This document shows, in pieces, positions 25,072 through 33,897 of a DNA stretch of 64,000 nt. The position numbers and the translations under genes are program-made. This stretch comes from Flavobacterium sp. LC2016-23 (GTDB lineage Bacteria; Bacteroidota; Bacteroidia; Flavobacteriales; Flavobacteriaceae). The stretch spans positions 1 to 64,000 of the forward strand of contig NZ_WKKE01000019.1 in assembly GCF_009674775.1 (NCBI RefSeq), written 5' to 3'. The notes under the pieces were generated by a model. The model was not told the DNA's origin. It made no database searches and saw only the letters and a program-made list of their open reading frames with translations. Within the stretch, counting starts at the first letter, position 1, and the number at the start of each line of letters is the position of its first letter.

Positions 25072-26496
25072 ATGTCTAAGAGTCCGTTTTTTAGAAGCAT
25101 GCGTTTCCCAAATGTTTTCATCCTCCTGCTAATTGTATTTATTTCCTGTGCACTGCTAATTTGTATTAACTTCTTTACCATCAAAATATTATCTGCCAAC
25201 AGGGCGTATGTAAATGGGGAATCGCATTACTCAAAAGGACAAAAAGATGCTTCAAGACATCTTATTACTTACCTCTACACACAAGAACCGGAACAATGGA
25301 AATTGTATAATGAAGAGCTAAAAGTCCCTCAGGGAGATGGTATTGCCCGACAAACACTTCTGAAAGCAGGAGATAATGCGGTTGCCCGGAGAGGTTTTTT
25401 AACAGGCCGAAATCATCAGGATGATATTAACGATCTGGTTTGGCTATTTGTACATTTTAAAAAGGTCCCTTTTTTAGCAAAAGCCATCCATGAATGGGAA
25501 CAAGCTGACAAATTAATTAATAAATTATTTATCACGGGAACACAAATCAATGCAAAAATCAAACGTAATATTTTAACTACTTACGATCAGCAAAAATACT
25601 TAAAACAAATAAGTGACATAAGTGATCAACTCACCATCAACGAACGCAACTTCTCCAGCACACTTGGAGAAGGAACAAGGAAAATAAAAACGCTTTTAAT
25701 CATTACGAATATCTTTTTTATTCTGATTATCATCTGTAGTGTAAGCTGGTACTATTCGATAATGGTAAAAAGACTCGTTACCTCTAAAAAAGAAATCGAA
25801 GTGAAAAATGAAAACCTGCTATTGGCCAATCATGAGCTGGATCGCTTTGTTTACAGTGCATCGCATGATTTGAGATCTCCCATAACTTCATTACAGGGAC
25901 TTATTGAGATTACACAATTGGAAGACAATATTGATCAGATTAGAAACTATTTAACCCTCATGCAACAAAGCCTTGTCAGGCAGGATCAGTTTATTAGCGA
26001 TATTATTGATTATTCAAAAAATAAACGCAAACAAATAATCATTGAAACGGTAAGTCTTCGGGAATTATTTGATGAGGCAATTTCCCAGTTAATACACATT
26101 GAAAATGCCAGTCGAATCGAAATTAAAAAAGAAATATTGGTAGACTGCATTCAAAGCGATAATTTACGCTTAAAAATTATCATTTCAAATTTACTTTCAA
26201 ACGCAATAAAATATGCCGACAGTAGTAAAAAAGTAATGTTTATCTCTATTAAAACCTATTTTTCAGATGGTTTTAATAAAATCGAAATAGCAGATAACGG
26301 AATTGGAATTAAAGAGGAATTCAAAGAACATATTTTTGAAATGTACTTTGGAACCAACAAAAATAAAGGCTCAGGATTAGGTCTTTATATTGTAAAAGAA
26401 GCCGTTGAAAACATAAGAGGCAATATTTATGTGTCTTCGGAAAATAGTGTTGGAAGTAAATTTATTGTAACGATACCAAACTTGTATGGAACGTAA
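25072..26496 (+). CDS. Sensor histidine kinase
   Basis: A 474-residue membrane kinase. Helices at about 14-40 and 210-230 flank a periplasmic helical domain of about 170 residues resembling CHASE3-type sensors. A short coiled linker leads directly to HisKA with H265 (YSASHDLRSPI) and an ATPase domain with N box ISNLLSNAIKYA, DNGIGIKEE and GSGLGLYIVKEA. No HAMP or PAS domain is evident. The gene overlaps the following response-regulator gene by 11 bp, so the two are a translationally coupled pair. Signal unknown. Confidence 0.9.
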   Translation: MSKSPFFRSMRFPNVFILLLIVFISCALLICINFFTIKILSANRAYVNGESHYSKGQKDASRHLITYLYTQEPEQWKLYNEELKVPQGDGIARQTLLKAGDNAVARRGFLTGRNHQDDINDLVWLFVHFKKVPFLAKAIHEWEQADKLINKLFITGTQINAKIKRNILTTYDQQKYLKQISDISDQLTINERNFSSTLGEGTRKIKTLLIITNIFFILIIICSVSWYYSIMVKRLVTSKKEIEVKNENLLLANHELDRFVYSASHDLRSPITSLQGLIEITQLEDNIDQIRNYLTLMQQSLVRQDQFISDIIDYSKNKRKQIIIETVSLRELFDEAISQLIHIENASRIEIKKEILVDCIQSDNLRLKIIISNLLSNAIKYADSSKKVMFISIKTYFSDGFNKIEIADNGIGIKEEFKEHIFEMYFGTNKNKGSGLGLYIVKEAVENIRGNIYVSSENSVGSKFIVTIPNLYGT

Positions 26497-26893
26497 ACCC
26501 GTGTTTTTATTAATCGAAGATAATCTTATTGATCAGCTTGTTATTAAGCAATTGTTAAAGAAGATGCTTGATGTGACGGAAACAGAAGTAAACATTACGA
26601 ATAATGGCGTAGAGGCCCTGCAATGGCTTTCTACTCATCAGGATCTGAAACAATTGATTATTTTATTAGATATTCAGATGCCTGTTATGAATGGTTTTGA
26701 TTTTTTGAATGCGTACGATAAATTAAATGATGAATTGAAAAAAGTAATTCAAATTTATGTACTTTCCTCTACTTTGGATCAGGATGAGATAAAAAAAATA
26801 AATGAAAATAACTATGTGAGAGGATTTTTAAACAAACCATTACCTATTGAAGAATTTAAAAAAACGATTTATATAAACACAATCATTTATTAG
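26486..26893 (+). CDS. Single-domain response regulator
   Basis: A 135-residue CheY-like receiver with no output domain. Acidic residues E11-D12 (LIEDNLID), phospho-acceptor D62 (LLDIQMPVMNG), a switch Ser/Thr in VLSSTLDQDE and a conserved Lys in FLNKPLP are all present. It overlaps the kinase gene and therefore receives phosphate from it; the output must come from protein contact or a further relay. It ends 1 bp from the convergent LysM gene. Confidence 0.92.
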   Translation: MERKPVFLLIEDNLIDQLVIKQLLKKMLDVTETEVNITNNGVEALQWLSTHQDLKQLIILLDIQMPVMNGFDFLNAYDKLNDELKKVIQIYVLSSTLDQDEIKKINENNYVRGFLNKPLPIEEFKKTIYINTIIY

Positions 26894-26894
26894 A

Positions 26895-28040
26895 TTATTG
26901 CAGGACGCGATTTACCTGTGAAAAATTCCTTCCGTAATACGCTTCTTTAGTGGAAGAAATCATAACTCCGCCGTGAGTTGAAGAATGAACAAATTTGATT
27001 TCTCCATCAGCTACTTCCACCACCATACCAACATGATTAATGTGACGTCTGCCGTTCGTTTTAAAGAAAATCAAATCTCCTTTTTGTGCTTCGTTGGCAC
27101 TAACTTTCATTCCAATTCGCGATTGTTCAATAGAACTTCTCGGGAGCCTGATATCAAAATTATTAAAGGTACAGATCATTAATCCCGAACAATCAAAACC
27201 AGCTTTAGTAGTTCCACCTGACCGGTATCTTGTTCCTATATTTCCGGTTGCACTTTCAATCAGCCGGTCAATTAAATCAGAACTGTTTTCTACCCTAATC
27301 ACTGTAGATGAATCTCGTGAAACTGTTGAATTTTCGGCGACTTGTTCCGGGGTTAATGTTGGGTCTTTTATTTCGAAGGTTTCTTTTAAAGCCTCTGAGG
27401 CATCTGCTTTTTCTTTAGAAGTACGTATTGTAAGCACATAACCAACCTTTAATTTTTTCTTTATAGCGGGATTCTGTTTTTCTAATTCTGCCACTGATAT
27501 CCCAAATTCCTTTGCAATGGCATACTTGGTTTCCTTAGGCTTTACTTCTCTTGATACTTCAACCTCCTCTGGTTTAGGCGCGTTTTCAACAGGTTTTCCC
27601 TGGTCTGCAATTACATTCGATGGAATAGCAATCTGCTGCCCTATTTTTAATCCCTCTGATTCTAAAAGTGGATTGGCCTTTTTCAGGTCTTCAACTGAAA
27701 CATTATATTTTTTTGAAATTCCCCAGAGCGTTTCTTTAGCTAATACTTCATGAGAACCAGGAATACTAACCGGAGCAGGAGTTGTATTGGCTACAGTTTC
27801 AGTAGATTTTTTGTTGAATGTAGTTTTATTATTGGTATTCGGGATTAATAAAACCGAATTTAGTTTTAAAATTTTAGGCGCATTGGGGTTTGCTTCCACA
27901 ATATCTTTCGTCTTCACTCCGTATTTTTTAGCAAGTACGCTTAAATTATCTCCTTTTGAGATCGTATGCCTGATGTATTTATCCTGGGAAAAAACACTCA
28001 AACTAAAAAACAGTAATAGTACAGTAAATCTAAAAATCAT
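26895..28040 (-). CDS. Secreted LysM / NlpC-P60 peptidoglycan hydrolase
   Basis: A 381-residue protein with a signal peptide (MIFRFTVLLLFFSLSVFSQ), three LysM repeats (about 23-68, 95-138 and 165-208; HTISKGDNLSVLAKKYGVK is the first) and a C-terminal NlpC/P60 cysteine peptidase (about 250-381). The catalytic Cys is C284 (AGFDCSGLM); the His lies in RHINHVGMVV. Such enzymes cut D-Glu to diamino-acid bonds in peptidoglycan stem peptides and act in the periplasm in wall growth or daughter-cell separation. It is a single gene and tail-to-tail with the response regulator. Confidence 0.93.
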   Translation of the reverse strand: MIFRFTVLLLFFSLSVFSQDKYIRHTISKGDNLSVLAKKYGVKTKDIVEANPNAPKILKLNSVLLIPNTNNKTTFNKKSTETVANTTPAPVSIPGSHEVLAKETLWGISKKYNVSVEDLKKANPLLESEGLKIGQQIAIPSNVIADQGKPVENAPKPEEVEVSREVKPKETKYAIAKEFGISVAELEKQNPAIKKKLKVGYVLTIRTSKEKADASEALKETFEIKDPTLTPEQVAENSTVSRDSSTVIRVENSSDLIDRLIESATGNIGTRYRSGGTTKAGFDCSGLMICTFNNFDIRLPRSSIEQSRIGMKVSANEAQKGDLIFFKTNGRRHINHVGMVVEVADGEIKFVHSSTHGGVMISSTKEAYYGRNFSQVNRVLQ

Positions 28041-28235
28041 TATTTGGGGCTTTTTTATTCTAAGTTTTGTGTTTCAGTTAGGTTAAAACACAACTCTTTT
28101 CACTCATAAAGCGAATTTAACTTTTTAAAGTAAAAAAGCCAATTTTTTAACAGTCAATTTTCTCTTAATTAACAATTTCGCAATGTAAATCCATTTTTTT
28201 TAATTCAAATTCAAATAAAAATATTTTTACAAATG

Positions 28236-28265
28236 AAAAACGCTCTGTTTTCACAGAGCGTTTTT
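28236..28265. terminator. Terminator after the AcnA-type aconitase
   Basis: Stem CGCTCTG/CAGAGCG with a six-base loop is flanked by A5 and T5, so it is symmetrical; in the minus direction it ends the aconitase transcript 22 bp after the stop codon. Confidence 0.85.
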
Positions 28266-28286
28266 GATATAACTGAATCTTAAAGA

Positions 28287-30551
28287 TTATGCTTTACCGG
28301 CAGCAATTAAATTTAATGCTGAACCTGCAACGAACCAGCCAATCTGACCTGCGTTGTAAGTATGGTTGGCCAGAATGATATCTTTAGTACCATCTGCATG
28401 AACGAATTCTAATGACAATGGTTTTCCCGGAGCGAACTCGGTTAAATCAGTAAAGTTGATTGTATCGTCCTCCTGAATTTTATCATAATCGGCTTCGTTA
28501 GCAAAAGTCAATCCTAAGAGACCTTGTTTTTTAAGGTTTGTTTCATGAATACGGGCAAAAGATTTTACCAATACTGCTTTCACACCTAAGAAACGTGGCT
28601 CCATTGCCGCATGTTCACGAGATGAACCTTCACCGTAGTTATGATCTCCCACAACAATTGATGGAACTCCGGCCGCTTTGTATGCACGGGCTACAGCAGG
28701 AACTGCATCGTACGCTCCCGTTAATTGATTCTTAACCGAATTTGTTTTTTGGTTGAATGCATTTACAGCACCAATAAGCATATTATTCGAAATATTATCT
28801 AAGTGTCCACGGAAACGTAACCATGGTCCGGCCATAGAAATATGATCGGTCGTACATTTTCCGAATGCTTTGATTAGCAATTTAGCACCTGTTATATTTT
28901 TACCATCCCAGGCATCAAAGGGAGCTAATAATTGTAGACGCTCAGAGGTTGGACTTACCACCACCTGAACTCCGGAACCGTCTTCAGCCGGAACCTGAAA
29001 GCCCGGATCTTTAACATCAAATCCTCTTGGAGGCAATTCGTCTCCTGTTGGAGCTTCAAGTCTTACTTCTTCTCCATCTTCGTTGATTAAAGTATCTGTC
29101 AATGGGTTAAAACCTAAATCACCGGCAATAGCCATAGCGGTAACCAATTCCGGAGAACCTACGAAAGCTAAAGTGTTTGGGTTACCATCTGCACGTTTTG
29201 AGAAGTTACGGTTGAAAGAGTGAACGATGGTGTTTCTTTCTTCTTTCTCTGCTCCTTCTCTGTCCCACATACCAATACAGGGTCCGCAGGCATTAGCAAA
29301 AACAGTAGCCCCAATTTTTTCGAAAGTATCAATAAATCCATCTCTTTCAATGGTATAACGAACAACTTCAGAACCCGGAGTAATGGTAAACTGAGATTTG
29401 GTTTTTAAGTTTTTAGCACTTACCTGTCTGGCCAAGGAAGCTGCACGGGAGATATCTTCATAAGAAGAGTTGGTACAAGAGCCAATTAAACCCACCTGAA
29501 TTTGTAATGGCCAGTTGTTTTTGATTGCTTCTTCTTTCATTTTAGAAATTGGAGTCGCTAAATCCGGCGTAAAAGGTCCGTTTAAGTGCGGCTCTAATTC
29601 TGTTAAGTTGATTTCGATAACCTGATCAAAATATTGTTCAGGGTTAGCGTATACTTCCGGATCTCCGGTTAAGTAAGACGCTACTTTGTCTGCAGCATCA
29701 GCAACATCAGCCCTGTTTGTAGAACGCAGGTAGCGACTCATAGAATCATCATAACCGAAAGTTGAAGTTGTCGCTCCAATCTCAGCCCCCATGTTACAAA
29801 TAGTACCTTTTCCTGTACAGGACATAGAAGTTGCCCCTTCACCAAAATATTCAACGATTGCACCAGTACCACCTTTTACAGTAAGAATACCCGCCACTTT
29901 AAGGATCACATCTTTAGGAGCAGTCCAGCCTGACAATTTACCAGTTAGTTTTACTCCGATTAATTTCGGAAATTTAAGTTCCCAGGCCATACCGGACATA
30001 ACGTCTACGGCATCAGCGCCACCAACACCAATAGCTACCATTCCTAAACCACCTGCATTTACAGTATGAGAATCGGTACCAATCATCATTCCTCCCGGGA
30101 AAGCATAATTTTCAAGTACTACCTGGTGAATAATTCCTGCTCCTGGCTTCCAGAAACCAATTCCGTATTTATTGGAAACTGACGATAAGAAATCGAAAAC
30201 TTCATTACTTTGTGTTTTTGCTCTGGCCAGATCGGTTGCAGCATCTACTTTTGCCTGAATCAGGTGATCACAGTGAACTGTAGTAGGAACTGCTACTTTA
30301 GCTTTACCAGCATGCATAAATTGTAATAGTGCCATTTGTGCCGTCGCATCCTGGCACGCCACACGGTCCGGTGCAAAATCGACATAATCAACACCTCTTC
30401 CAAACGCCTGGGTCGGATTTCCATCCCAAAGGTGATTGTATAAAATTTTCTCCGTTAAAGTAAGTGGACGACCAACGATCTCGCGTGCTTTATCAACACG
30501 ACCTGGCATGTTCTCATACACTTTTTTAATCATTTCAATATCAAAAGCCAT
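28287..30551 (-). CDS. acnA: Aconitate hydratase, mitochondrial type
   Basis: A 754-residue aconitase interconverting citrate and isocitrate in the TCA cycle. The 4Fe-4S ligands lie in LIGSCTNSSYED (near residue 375) and FANACGPCIGMWDR (near 440); substrate-binding motifs MIGTDSHTVNAGG and GEGSSREHAAMEP are intact. Length and motifs match the mitochondrial-type group rather than the longer bacterial AcnA. I start at 30551 (MAFDIEMIKK) because the longer frame to 30587 has no family support. It lies 130 bp after the unrelated AcnB gene on the same strand, separated by a terminator. Confidence 0.95.
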   Translation of the reverse strand: MAFDIEMIKKVYENMPGRVDKAREIVGRPLTLTEKILYNHLWDGNPTQAFGRGVDYVDFAPDRVACQDATAQMALLQFMHAGKAKVAVPTTVHCDHLIQAKVDAATDLARAKTQSNEVFDFLSSVSNKYGIGFWKPGAGIIHQVVLENYAFPGGMMIGTDSHTVNAGGLGMVAIGVGGADAVDVMSGMAWELKFPKLIGVKLTGKLSGWTAPKDVILKVAGILTVKGGTGAIVEYFGEGATSMSCTGKGTICNMGAEIGATTSTFGYDDSMSRYLRSTNRADVADAADKVASYLTGDPEVYANPEQYFDQVIEINLTELEPHLNGPFTPDLATPISKMKEEAIKNNWPLQIQVGLIGSCTNSSYEDISRAASLARQVSAKNLKTKSQFTITPGSEVVRYTIERDGFIDTFEKIGATVFANACGPCIGMWDREGAEKEERNTIVHSFNRNFSKRADGNPNTLAFVGSPELVTAMAIAGDLGFNPLTDTLINEDGEEVRLEAPTGDELPPRGFDVKDPGFQVPAEDGSGVQVVVSPTSERLQLLAPFDAWDGKNITGAKLLIKAFGKCTTDHISMAGPWLRFRGHLDNISNNMLIGAVNAFNQKTNSVKNQLTGAYDAVPAVARAYKAAGVPSIVVGDHNYGEGSSREHAAMEPRFLGVKAVLVKSFARIHETNLKKQGLLGLTFANEADYDKIQEDDTINFTDLTEFAPGKPLSLEFVHADGTKDIILANHTYNAGQIGWFVAGSALNLIAAGKA

Positions 30552-30620
30552 AAGTATAATTGTTTTTGTTTTTTTTATTTTGAACATGACAAGTTACAAA
30601 TAATTGAGGAGCTATAAAAG

Positions 30621-30651
30621 AAAAAACCCGAGTTTATCACCCGGGTTTTTT
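30621..30651 (-). terminator. Terminator after acnB
   Basis: AAAAAACCCG and CGGGTTTTTT enclose an 11-base loop. On the minus strand it ends with a U-run about 30 bp after the acnB stop codon, so the two aconitase genes can be transcribed independently. Confidence 0.85.
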
Positions 30652-30681
30652 ATATATAATGATTATAACTAATCGAATGTA

Positions 30682-33453
30682 TTACATCACTAATTGCTTG
30701 CTGGAAGGTGCAAACTTAGTCAGACTAATACCTTCTACTGCAGCTATATACTCATCCATTGTTGGAGTTCTTCCAAGAATTGTAGACAACACTACTACTG
30801 GCGTAGAAGAAAGCAATGATTCTCCTTTTTTACCTTCAGTATCTTCCACAACTCTTCCCTGGAAAAGACGAGTAGAAGTTGCCATTACGGTATCTCCTTT
30901 TGCCGCTTTTTCCTGATTTCCCATACATAAGTTACATCCCGGACGCTCTAAATACAGCATGTTTTCATATTCTGTACGTGCCGCACCTTTTGGAGCATTA
31001 TCGTCAAATTCGAAACCGGAGTATTTCTGCAAAACTTCCCAGTCTCCTTCAGCTTTAAGTTCATCTACGATATTATAAGTTGGTGGCGCTACGACAAGCG
31101 GTGCTTTAAATTCAACCTTACCATGTATATCTTCTATATTTTTAAGCATTTGAGCAAGTATTTTCATATCTCCTTTGTGAACCATACAAGAACCGATAAA
31201 TCCAAGATCTACTGTTTTGACTCCTCCATAAAAAGATAAAGGTCTGATGGTATCGTGTGTATATCGTTTAGAAACATCTACGTTATTAACGTCCGGATCA
31301 GCAATCATTGGCTCTACAATCTGATCAAGATCAATCACAACTTCAGCATAATATTTCGCATTTGCGTCTGGTGTAAGTGCCGGTTTCTCCGCTGATTTAA
31401 TCTCCGCAATTCTCTTATCTGCCTTATTAATCAATCCCTGAAGAACTTGTTTATGATTGTCCATTCCTTTGTCGATCATGATCTGGATTCTCCCTTTTGC
31501 AATCTCTAATGATTCAATCAAAGTATCATCTTCAGAAATACAGATAGACGCTTTTGCTTTCATTTCTGCAGTCCAGTCTGTAAACGTAAAGGCCTGATCA
31601 GCAGTAAGAGTTCCAAGATGAACTTCAATAATTCTTCCCTGAAATACGTTTTCCCCGCCAAACTTCTTAAGCATCTGGGATTGTGTTGCATGAACTATAT
31701 CACGGAAATCCATATACCCTTTCATCTCTCCAACAAATGTCACTTTCACTGATTCCGGAATTGGCATTGAAGCCTCTCCTGTAGCAAGTGCAAGTGCAAC
31801 TGTTCCTGAGTCAGCACCAAAAGCAACACCTTTTGACATTCTTGTATGAGAGTCACCACCAATAATGATAGCCCACTCATCTATTGTAATATCGTTTAGA
31901 ACTTTGTGAATTACATCTGTCATTGAATGATAAATAGCCTTCGGGTCACGAGCCGTGATTAAACCGAAATCATTCATAAATTTCATCAGTTTTGGAATGT
32001 TTGCCTGTGCTTTTTTATCCCATACAGAAGCGGTATGACAACCAGACTGATAGGCTCCGTCAACAATTGGCGAAATTACGGTAGCCGCCATAGATTCTAA
32101 TTCCTGAGCCGTCATAAGACCAGTTGTATCTTGGGAACCCACAATATTAACTTCGACACGAACATCCGAACCTGCATGCAATACTTTACCCGGAGTTATA
32201 CCAACAGCGTTTCTGTTGAAGATTTTTTCTACTGCCGTAAGACCTTGTCCTTCAATAGAAATCTCTTTTGACGGCGCAAATACAAGAGGAGCTTCAATAT
32301 CTAAAATTTTCGCTGCTAATGTCTGAAGCTTTTTACCAAATACAATCGCATAGGATCCACCAGCTTTTATAAATTCCATTTTCTGAGGCGTGAATGCCTT
32401 AGAAATATCAATTAATTCTTTGTCTCCGTTATAAAGTTTTTTCGTTTTTGTGTTTATTGTCAGTACAGTACCTGTAGCAACAGAGTAAGCTTCTTCTAAA
32501 ATAGGCTCATTATTGTCATTACGAATAATATTACCATCTGCATCCAGCTTTTTAACCCAGTTTTTAAGGTCTAAACCAATACCACCTGTAACGTCAACAG
32601 TCGTTAGGAAAATCGGCGAAATACCGTTTGTTCCTGCAACGATCGGCGCAATATTAATAAACGGAACATATGGACTAGCTTGTTTACCGGTCCAAAGCGC
32701 CACATTGTTTACACCCGACATTCTGGATGAACCAACACCCATTGTACCTTTCTCTGCAATTAACATCACACTTGCATCAGGATATTGTGCCTGAAGCATC
32801 TTGATTTCGTCTTGTGCCTGAGGAGTAATCATGCATTTACCATGAAGTTCACGGTCAGCTCTTGAGTGAGCCTGATTACCCGGAGACAACAAGTCAGTCG
32901 AGATATCACCCTCACCGGCGATATAAGTTACCACTTTAATTTCTTCAACTACTTCCGGCAATGAAGTAAAAAACTCTGCCTTCGCATAACTTTCAAGAAT
33001 TTCTCTCGCGATTACATTATCATTTTTAAAAGCTTCTTTTAGACGGTCTGTATCCGCCTCATAAAGATAAACCTGTGTTTTAAGAACATTTGCAGCTTCT
33101 TTAGCAATAGCAACATCATCACCCAATGCTAAATCCAGCAATACTTCAATAGAAGGTCCGCCTTTCATGTGCGATAATAACTCAAAAGCAAAAGCAGGTG
33201 TGATTTCTTTTACTGAAAATTCACCAAGAATGATTTGTTTTAAAAATTTAGCTTTCAGACCTGCAGCACTAGTCGTTCCTGGTACAACATTATTAATAAA
33301 GAATTTAAGAGAATCCTCTCTGTACTCATTATTTACATCTTTAATTTGTTCAATGATATCGCTTAATAATTCAGCACCATCAATTGGTTTAGGATGAAGT
33401 CCCTGGTCTTTACGATCTGCAATCTCCTTAATGTAATCCTGATAAATATTCAT
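30682..33453 (-). CDS. acnB: Bifunctional aconitate hydratase 2 / 2-methylisocitrate dehydratase
   Basis: A 923-residue AcnB-type aconitase: N-terminal HEAT-like domain (about 1-160), the swapped domain 4 next to it, then the Fe-S domains. Ligands to the cluster lie in FIGSCMVHKGD (near 770) and RPGCNLCMGNQ (near 845); IIGGDSHTRMSKG is the substrate loop. AcnB proteins turn over citrate in growing cells and can bind mRNA when the cluster is lost. Having both aconitase classes adjacent suggests division of labour, for example under iron or oxidative stress. Confidence 0.95.
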   Translation of the reverse strand: MNIYQDYIKEIADRKDQGLHPKPIDGAELLSDIIEQIKDVNNEYREDSLKFFINNVVPGTTSAAGLKAKFLKQIILGEFSVKEITPAFAFELLSHMKGGPSIEVLLDLALGDDVAIAKEAANVLKTQVYLYEADTDRLKEAFKNDNVIAREILESYAKAEFFTSLPEVVEEIKVVTYIAGEGDISTDLLSPGNQAHSRADRELHGKCMITPQAQDEIKMLQAQYPDASVMLIAEKGTMGVGSSRMSGVNNVALWTGKQASPYVPFINIAPIVAGTNGISPIFLTTVDVTGGIGLDLKNWVKKLDADGNIIRNDNNEPILEEAYSVATGTVLTINTKTKKLYNGDKELIDISKAFTPQKMEFIKAGGSYAIVFGKKLQTLAAKILDIEAPLVFAPSKEISIEGQGLTAVEKIFNRNAVGITPGKVLHAGSDVRVEVNIVGSQDTTGLMTAQELESMAATVISPIVDGAYQSGCHTASVWDKKAQANIPKLMKFMNDFGLITARDPKAIYHSMTDVIHKVLNDITIDEWAIIIGGDSHTRMSKGVAFGADSGTVALALATGEASMPIPESVKVTFVGEMKGYMDFRDIVHATQSQMLKKFGGENVFQGRIIEVHLGTLTADQAFTFTDWTAEMKAKASICISEDDTLIESLEIAKGRIQIMIDKGMDNHKQVLQGLINKADKRIAEIKSAEKPALTPDANAKYYAEVVIDLDQIVEPMIADPDVNNVDVSKRYTHDTIRPLSFYGGVKTVDLGFIGSCMVHKGDMKILAQMLKNIEDIHGKVEFKAPLVVAPPTYNIVDELKAEGDWEVLQKYSGFEFDDNAPKGAARTEYENMLYLERPGCNLCMGNQEKAAKGDTVMATSTRLFQGRVVEDTEGKKGESLLSSTPVVVLSTILGRTPTMDEYIAAVEGISLTKFAPSSKQLVM

Positions 33454-33838
33454 ATTAAAAGTCTTTTGTAGGTATTTTTATTTTTTTGTTCGCAAATTTA
33501 GTTATTAAAGCCGAGAATTAAAAAAAATATAATAGAAGCAGGCTTTTCAAAAATTATTATTGTTAAAAAACGATTTTCACTGCCTGTTTTTGCCGAAATA
33601 TCAATTTTATATTAAAAAAATGAATTTTTAATATTTTAAAATCTTTTCTTTAACAAAGTCGGAATTTGATGTTATAAATCAAGTAGGATTTTAACTCGTA
33701 TTTCTCTAAGAATCTTTCTAAATAAGTAATTATAACGTTATAGTTACGCTGCAATCCTACTTTTCCATCTACATTTTAAAAAAAATCAATTACTCATCTT
33801 AAACTTTTCTGCGGTCCAAAAAAAATCAAATAAAAAAA
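33454..33838. other. Divergent acnB / exosortase-cluster control region
   Basis: No coding region is visible. On the minus strand TAAATTTG (33493-33500) is a candidate -7 element for acnB without a good -33 box. A perfect 10-bp inverted pair AAGTAGGATT (33681-33690) and AATCCTACTT (33753-33762) encloses a palindrome GTAATTATAACGTTATAGTTAC (33726-33747, one mismatch; TATAACGTTATA is perfect). The nested dyads may be a regulator site or part of a structured RNA. Confidence 0.45.
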
Positions 33839-33866
33839 TTGTAATTCAAATTATTTTTTAACTTTG
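33839..33866 (+). promoter_or_regulatory. Promoter of the VIT-exosortase operon
   Basis: TTG (33839-33841), 17 bp, TAACTTTG (33859-33866) is a full match to the Bacteroidota consensus. The start codon follows 32 bp downstream. Confidence 0.65.
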
Positions 33867-33897
33867 TATTTCAAAGTACTTTTTAAAAAATATAACT

